A stretch of DNA of 64,000 nucleotides, taken from assembly GCA_003116975.1 (NCBI GenBank), contig BGKB01000033.1, positions 62,001-126,000 on the forward strand, given 5' to 3'. Both the position numbers and the translations under genes were made by a program. Source of the DNA: Aurantiochytrium sp. KH105. Its lineage: Eukaryota; Sar; Bigyra; Thraustochytrida; Thraustochytriidae. How positions within the stretch are numbered: position 1 is the first letter of the stretch; every line of letters starts with the position of its first letter. This document shows, piece after piece, positions 60,220-64,000 of this stretch. The notes beneath the pieces are model-generated. The model was not told the DNA's origin. It was given only the letters and a program-made list of their open reading frames with translations, and ran no database searches.

Positions 60220-60801
60220 ATGCCCAAGACCAAGGCTCTCAAGAAGGACCCCAACAAGCCCAAGCGGGCGTTGACGGGCTTCCTCTTCTACAGCAAGGAG
60301 CGCCGCCCCCAGCTCAAGGAAATGTTCCCCGACATGGGCTTTGGTGAGATGGGCAAGCGCCTGGGAGAGGAGTGGAAGAACATGTCCGACGACCAAAAGG
60401 ACCCCTACAACAAGCTAGCCGCCGACGACAAGGCTCGCTACGATAACGCCATGTCAACCTACCAGCCTGACCCCATGTACTCGCGCAAGGGAAAGCGCAA
60501 GGACCCCAACCGCCCCAAGCGCGCCATGTCCGCATATCTGTACTTTTGCAAAGCCCTCCGTGAGACCGTCAAGGCCGAGTTCCCGGAAAAGTCCATGGTC
60601 GAGATTCAAAAGGTCCTCGGCGCCAGGTGGAAGGACACCAGCGAGGCCGAGCGCCAGCCTTACCTCAAGCAGGCCGAGGCTGACCGCCAGCGCTACGACC
60701 GCGAGATGCTCAACCTCTCCCAGCAGGGCGGCCAGATGACCTCGGTCCTCGACGATGGTGGCTACGATGATGAGGACGATGACGATGAGGACGACGAGTA
60801 A
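60220..60801 (+). CDS. HMGB-type protein with two HMG boxes and acidic tail
   Basis: This is a 193-residue chromatin architectural protein from ATG 60220 (MPKTKALKKDPNKP). Box A covers ~10-80 (PKRALTGFLFYSKERRPQLK, EEWKNMSDDQKDPY) and box B ~95-165 (PKRAMSAYLYFCKALRETVK, RWKDTSEAERQPYLK). Each has the Pro-Lys-Arg entry and the conserved W. The C-terminal tail is a run of Asp/Glu (182-193). Length and layout match animal HMGB1/2 and yeast-type HMGB proteins, which bend DNA without strong sequence preference and loosen nucleosomes. The upstream in-frame region is stopped close to the ATG, and a purine-rich leader precedes it. Codon choice is strongly biased towards C-ending codons, as expected for a highly expressed gene. 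Confidence 0.96.
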   Translation: MPKTKALKKDPNKPKRALTGFLFYSKERRPQLKEMFPDMGFGEMGKRLGEEWKNMSDDQKDPYNKLAADDKARYDNAMSTYQPDPMYSRKGKRKDPNRPKRAMSAYLYFCKALRETVKAEFPEKSMVEIQKVLGARWKDTSEAERQPYLKQAEADRQRYDREMLNLSQQGGQMTSVLDDGGYDDEDDDDEDDE

Positions 60802-61666
60802 ATTCAACACGCTCTCTCCTTCTCCCACTTTGTCTTCCTCACCCGCTGCGCACTGCACCGAGCGGGCTGATTGACTGGCGAAGTGCTTGAACAATGATGC
60901 GACGCTTCGTTCTCATTCTCATCGTATATCTCATTTACTCACCTCTTCCCACTTCCTCTTCTTCTTCTTCCTCCTCGACGTACATCTATCCCTTCAATCT
61001 CAGAAAAAAAACTCTTTTCCGCAACTGCAATACTGCACACGATTATACACTCTTTTCTTTACCTTTTCCCCTCCCTCTCTGACATTCGTGCTAACTCAAT
61101 CAACTCCTACAAGGTTTGCATCCGCAAACGTTAGCGAGTGATCAAGATTTCCCTTTGATTCTCGCTCTCGCCTACTACATCAACGATTTTTTTTACAATT
61201 TACCATTTCATCTCACCCATGACTCTGGTTTTCGTCACACCTGTTGCTTTCTTTTGCGTGCTCCCAATCCATTCCCTTCGCTACGCCAGCAGCAGCAGCA
61301 GCAGCAATTTCTGCTTAGCAAGACAGACGAAAAAGAAAATAAAGCAAGGGCCCGGGTGCTCGCTCACTATCAGCGCGCACCCTCCAGCCATGCCATGCCG
61401 TGTCTTGTCCTTTTACTACTTGTTTGCTTCTTTCTGGGCACATTGCTTTTCCACCCAAAACGCATTTCAGCAAGAGTCAGACGTGCAGACCAGCAGCGCG
61501 AGTCTCTCGGACCTAGCCTCTGGCTGGCGCATCAAACCAGCAAACCAGCTCTGCAAGCCCCGTGCGTCTGCCCACGCTCGCGCCTTCTACGCCCCTTCCA
61601 CGCCGCTCGCTCGCGCCCGGCGGCCCTCTGCTCGCGCTCGAGGGTCGTGGCGCCGCGACAAAGAGA
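60802..61666. other. Intergenic region, HMGB 3' flank and LACTB2-like promoter
   Basis: This 865-base stretch is pyrimidine-rich (TTCTTC, CCCTCCC) with a short AGC repeat at ~61287-61305. The LACTB2-like frame is open upstream from a GTG at 61562, and other frames overlap, but none is protein-like. Confidence 0.55.
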
Positions 61667-62815
61667 ATGTCCAACACATCCTTCGGAGCCTCAGCGCGCC
61701 AAGCGCTGCAAAGCCTCGGCCTTCTCGGGTTCGTGGCGCTTCTTGTACAGCTCGCGCGCCTCTTCATCGTCCCCGGAGCTCGCCAACGCCGCAAACGTCT
61801 TGCATACCGCCTTGCAAACTTTGGCGGACCACCCAAAGGGCTCCCCGAGGTCCAAAGTGTCGCTGTACTCTCGCCGCGTATCGTCCGTGTTCTTGGCCAA
61901 AACCCTGGCGCATTCACCCTCCAAGGCACAAACACCTACATCGTTGGCACCGGTGAACGTCGTGTTCTCATCGACGCCGGCGACGGAAATGCACAGTACC
62001 ACAAACTCCTTATCGAGACCCTTCGCGACCTCGGCGCCACCATTTCTGACGTCATCCTGACGCACGAGCACGAGGATCACGTCGGCGGCGTCCCAAAGCT
62101 TCGCCAGGCTTTTCCCGACGCATGCTTTTGGAAAAGACCCAAACGACCAAACGAAAAAGACCCTTCAGGTCGACGCTATGATCGCATCCTCGAAAACGCA
62201 TCAGTCATCGCCGTTCGTGGGGCCACCCTTCGCGCGGTGCTCACTCCGGGTCACACTGCCGATCACGTTTCGCTTGTCCTCCAAGAAGAAGCTGCCATCT
62301 TTTCGGGCGATTGCGTCCTCGGATCCGGCACGGCTGTCTTTGAAAACCTTCACGAGTACGTTGGCAGCTTGCGCATTCTTTTGCGCGAGCTCGAAATCGC
62401 AAAAACGGAGGTCATACTTTCCAGCGACGACGCCGAGCTCGATATCGACGCGGTCAGCCCCGATGAGCGCGACACAGCGCCGAGTTCCCAGACTCTCGTC
62501 CAGGACCACAGCGACGGCAAGGTCCAGCCGGGGCGTCTTTATCCGGGTCACGGTCCTGTCGTCCCAGACGGTACAAAACGGATCAAAGAATACATTGAAC
62601 ACCGTCAGCGCCGCGAGGACCAAATTCTTGCTGCGCTCGGCGACGAAAAGGGACCCAAGACGATTCAAGCGCTTGTCGACCTCATCTACGCAAACCAGAA
62701 TCTCTCTTGGATTCTCAAACGTGGCGCCTCGCGCTCCACAGCCCAGCATCTCGACAAACTTCAGCGCGAGACTCGTGTCAAGCGTACGAGCGACGGCTGG
62801 ACACTGGTAAAATGA
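61667..62815 (+). CDS. Membrane-anchored LACTB2-like metallo-beta-lactamase-fold hydrolase
   Basis: This is a 382-residue protein from the first ATG, 61667 (MSNTSFGASARQ). A hydrophobic segment at ~13-36 (LQSLGLLGFVALLVQLARLF) is followed by a basic stretch (RQRRKR), which suggests an N-terminal membrane anchor or mitochondrial targeting. The metal-binding set is complete: HEHEDH (133-138), His196 in TPGHTADH, Asp215 in FSGDCVLG and His295 in LYPGHGP. QGTNTYIVG (86-94) and the C-terminal winged-helix-like part (TIQALVDLIYA, LDKLQRETRVKR) place it with LACTB2, a mitochondrial single-strand RNA endonuclease in animals. Substrate here is inferred only. An acidic insert of ~30 residues (~255-285) lies before the last His. 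It follows HMGB in the same direction. Confidence 0.9.
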   Translation: MSNTSFGASARQALQSLGLLGFVALLVQLARLFIVPGARQRRKRLAYRLANFGGPPKGLPEVQSVAVLSPRIVRVLGQNPGAFTLQGTNTYIVGTGERRVLIDAGDGNAQYHKLLIETLRDLGATISDVILTHEHEDHVGGVPKLRQAFPDACFWKRPKRPNEKDPSGRRYDRILENASVIAVRGATLRAVLTPGHTADHVSLVLQEEAAIFSGDCVLGSGTAVFENLHEYVGSLRILLRELEIAKTEVILSSDDAELDIDAVSPDERDTAPSSQTLVQDHSDGKVQPGRLYPGHGPVVPDGTKRIKEYIEHRQRREDQILAALGDEKGPKTIQALVDLIYANQNLSWILKRGASRSTAQHLDKLQRETRVKRTSDGWTLVK

Positions 62816-64000
62816 AGTAGACAGCCCCGATAGGATTTTTTTATCATCGTTCCATGTGCAGTGGTTGCATGCAACGTACGTCGAGGCAATATAATGTAAG
62901 AAACGACATAGCATGTCAAGAAACTACAAGACACGGCATGCCAGGACGGCAAGAAAAGCAACAAGAATAATTCAAGATGCGATACACATCATGAAACGAA
63001 AAGATATGGCATGACAGGAAACTGCGAAACATGGCACGTCAACACAGCAGAAACAGCAACAAGAACAATTTGAGGTACAACACAGAAGAACAAGTGATGG
63101 CCAGTCGAGATGCGATAAAGTTGAACGCCGATAAGACCTCTCCAAGTATGGAAGCTCAGGCATCCATTGGATCGCGTCGCAGTCTGCATTAAAGTGCTGC
63201 GCAAGAGATGACGCAGGCAAGCCCAACACATCTGAGTCCCATGCCTCTTGCATCTGGCCCGGGTGTTCTTTGTCTTTACGCAAGGTCACTAAGCATCATC
63301 ATCTCATTTTTGACAACTTTCGCCCTCCCAAAGCGAAAATGTCTAATTTTTGAAGTTCAAGCCCAGCATTTGCTGTGAAAGTGCTTCGATATTTGTCCAA
63401 AAAGAAAACACAGTCAATCTTTTACCCTATTTGAAGACCAATTGCCTTTCTGTCTGCCTGTTGGCCTGCCCCTGCCTGCCTGCGTATACCAATCTATAGC
63501 TTCGCGTTACGTTGTTTCACCATTCTTTCGGGAAAATGAGGATTGAATGCAATGAGAGCAACCCACCTGTCACCGAGGAAGTCCTGCTGGTGCTGACGAG
63601 GATAACGTATCAATCAGACGCCGCCGCCGCTCTCCGACTCTGATACTTTCTCCTCCGCCATGCACACCGTGATTGTGTGACTCTTGACGCGCTCCTATAA
63701 ACTATATTTCCCCGACATTCTTTCCTACCCCCGCTCCTCCGCGCCTCTTCCCTGCTTCTCCATTGCATCTATAGGGAGCACTCTGGACCTCTGAACCCCC
63801 CCTAAAAGCCGCGGCACGTGCAGCCGCAGTCCATGCTCCTTTTCTTCCTCTGAGTGCACTGCTAGGATTGAGGTATAGTGGCGCGCCATACTATTCCTAC
63901 ATCGCACAAGGCGTACTTTCCCGAGTTCCTCTCGCAGCGCTTTCAGTGACGGCAGAATCCCGCGCCGGCTTTCCCCGAGGCCTCCGGAGCCCAGACGACC
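62816..64000. other. Terminal intergenic region
   Basis: This is 1.2 kb of mixed composition. At 62890-63070 several related blocks of the type CATGACAGGAAACTGCGAAACATGGCA are loosely repeated. Near 63700 is an A/T-rich TATAAACTATATTTCC, which could be a core promoter for a gene outside the window. Small frames show no domain. Confidence 0.5.

Overview
The window looks like nuclear DNA of an intron-poor, GC-rich single-celled eukaryote. The proteins are eukaryotic: DENN, Sec14/CRAL-TRIO, RCC1, importin alpha, two-box HMGB, bZIP factors, cytosolic-type AspRS and a four-repeat ion channel. Frames of up to 2,562 codons run without introns. A thraustochytrid-like stramenopile would fit the GC content, intron poverty and gene mix, but that is inference; no marker RNA gene is present. 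A run of 25 N at 34462-34486 marks an assembly gap.

From 1 to 29.3 kb the window is gene-dense. In order: a truncated coiled-coil protein with a HAUS3/AUG3-like layout (minus), a C2-DENN-SBF2 Rab-regulator-like protein (minus), a CRAL-TRIO protein (minus), a TRIC-like membrane protein (plus), an RCC1-repeat protein (minus), an aspartyl-tRNA synthetase with a WHEP domain (minus), an importin alpha (plus), a secreted carboxylesterase (plus) and a giant channel of 2,562 residues (minus). Several listed starts need correcting to the first ATG, because open frames run upstream through GC-rich leader sequence.

From 29.3 to 64 kb genes are sparse and most are regulators. Two transcription-factor-like genes (34736-36292 plus, 39908-41413 minus) share an undescribed C-terminal module, C-x2-C-x13-H-x5-C followed by an Arg-rich helix, and flank an ankyrin-repeat gene. 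Two bZIP genes (49406-50349 plus, 52875-54248 minus) form a second convergent pair. An HMGB-like protein and a membrane-anchored LACTB2-type metallo-beta-lactamase follow. The regulator genes have 5-8 kb GC-rich upstream regions full of 4- and 5-bp tandem repeats and containing no convincing genes, although many long overlapping shadow frames occur there.

The best candidate for a new system is the channel at 21586-29274. It is a single polypeptide with four channel modules, each with its own pore and a cyclic-nucleotide-binding-like region. The overall plan resembles the CNGK/tetraKCNG channels of sperm, but this one ends in an RGS domain, which would tie G-protein signalling directly to the channel. 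The second candidate is the shared C2HC-basic module.
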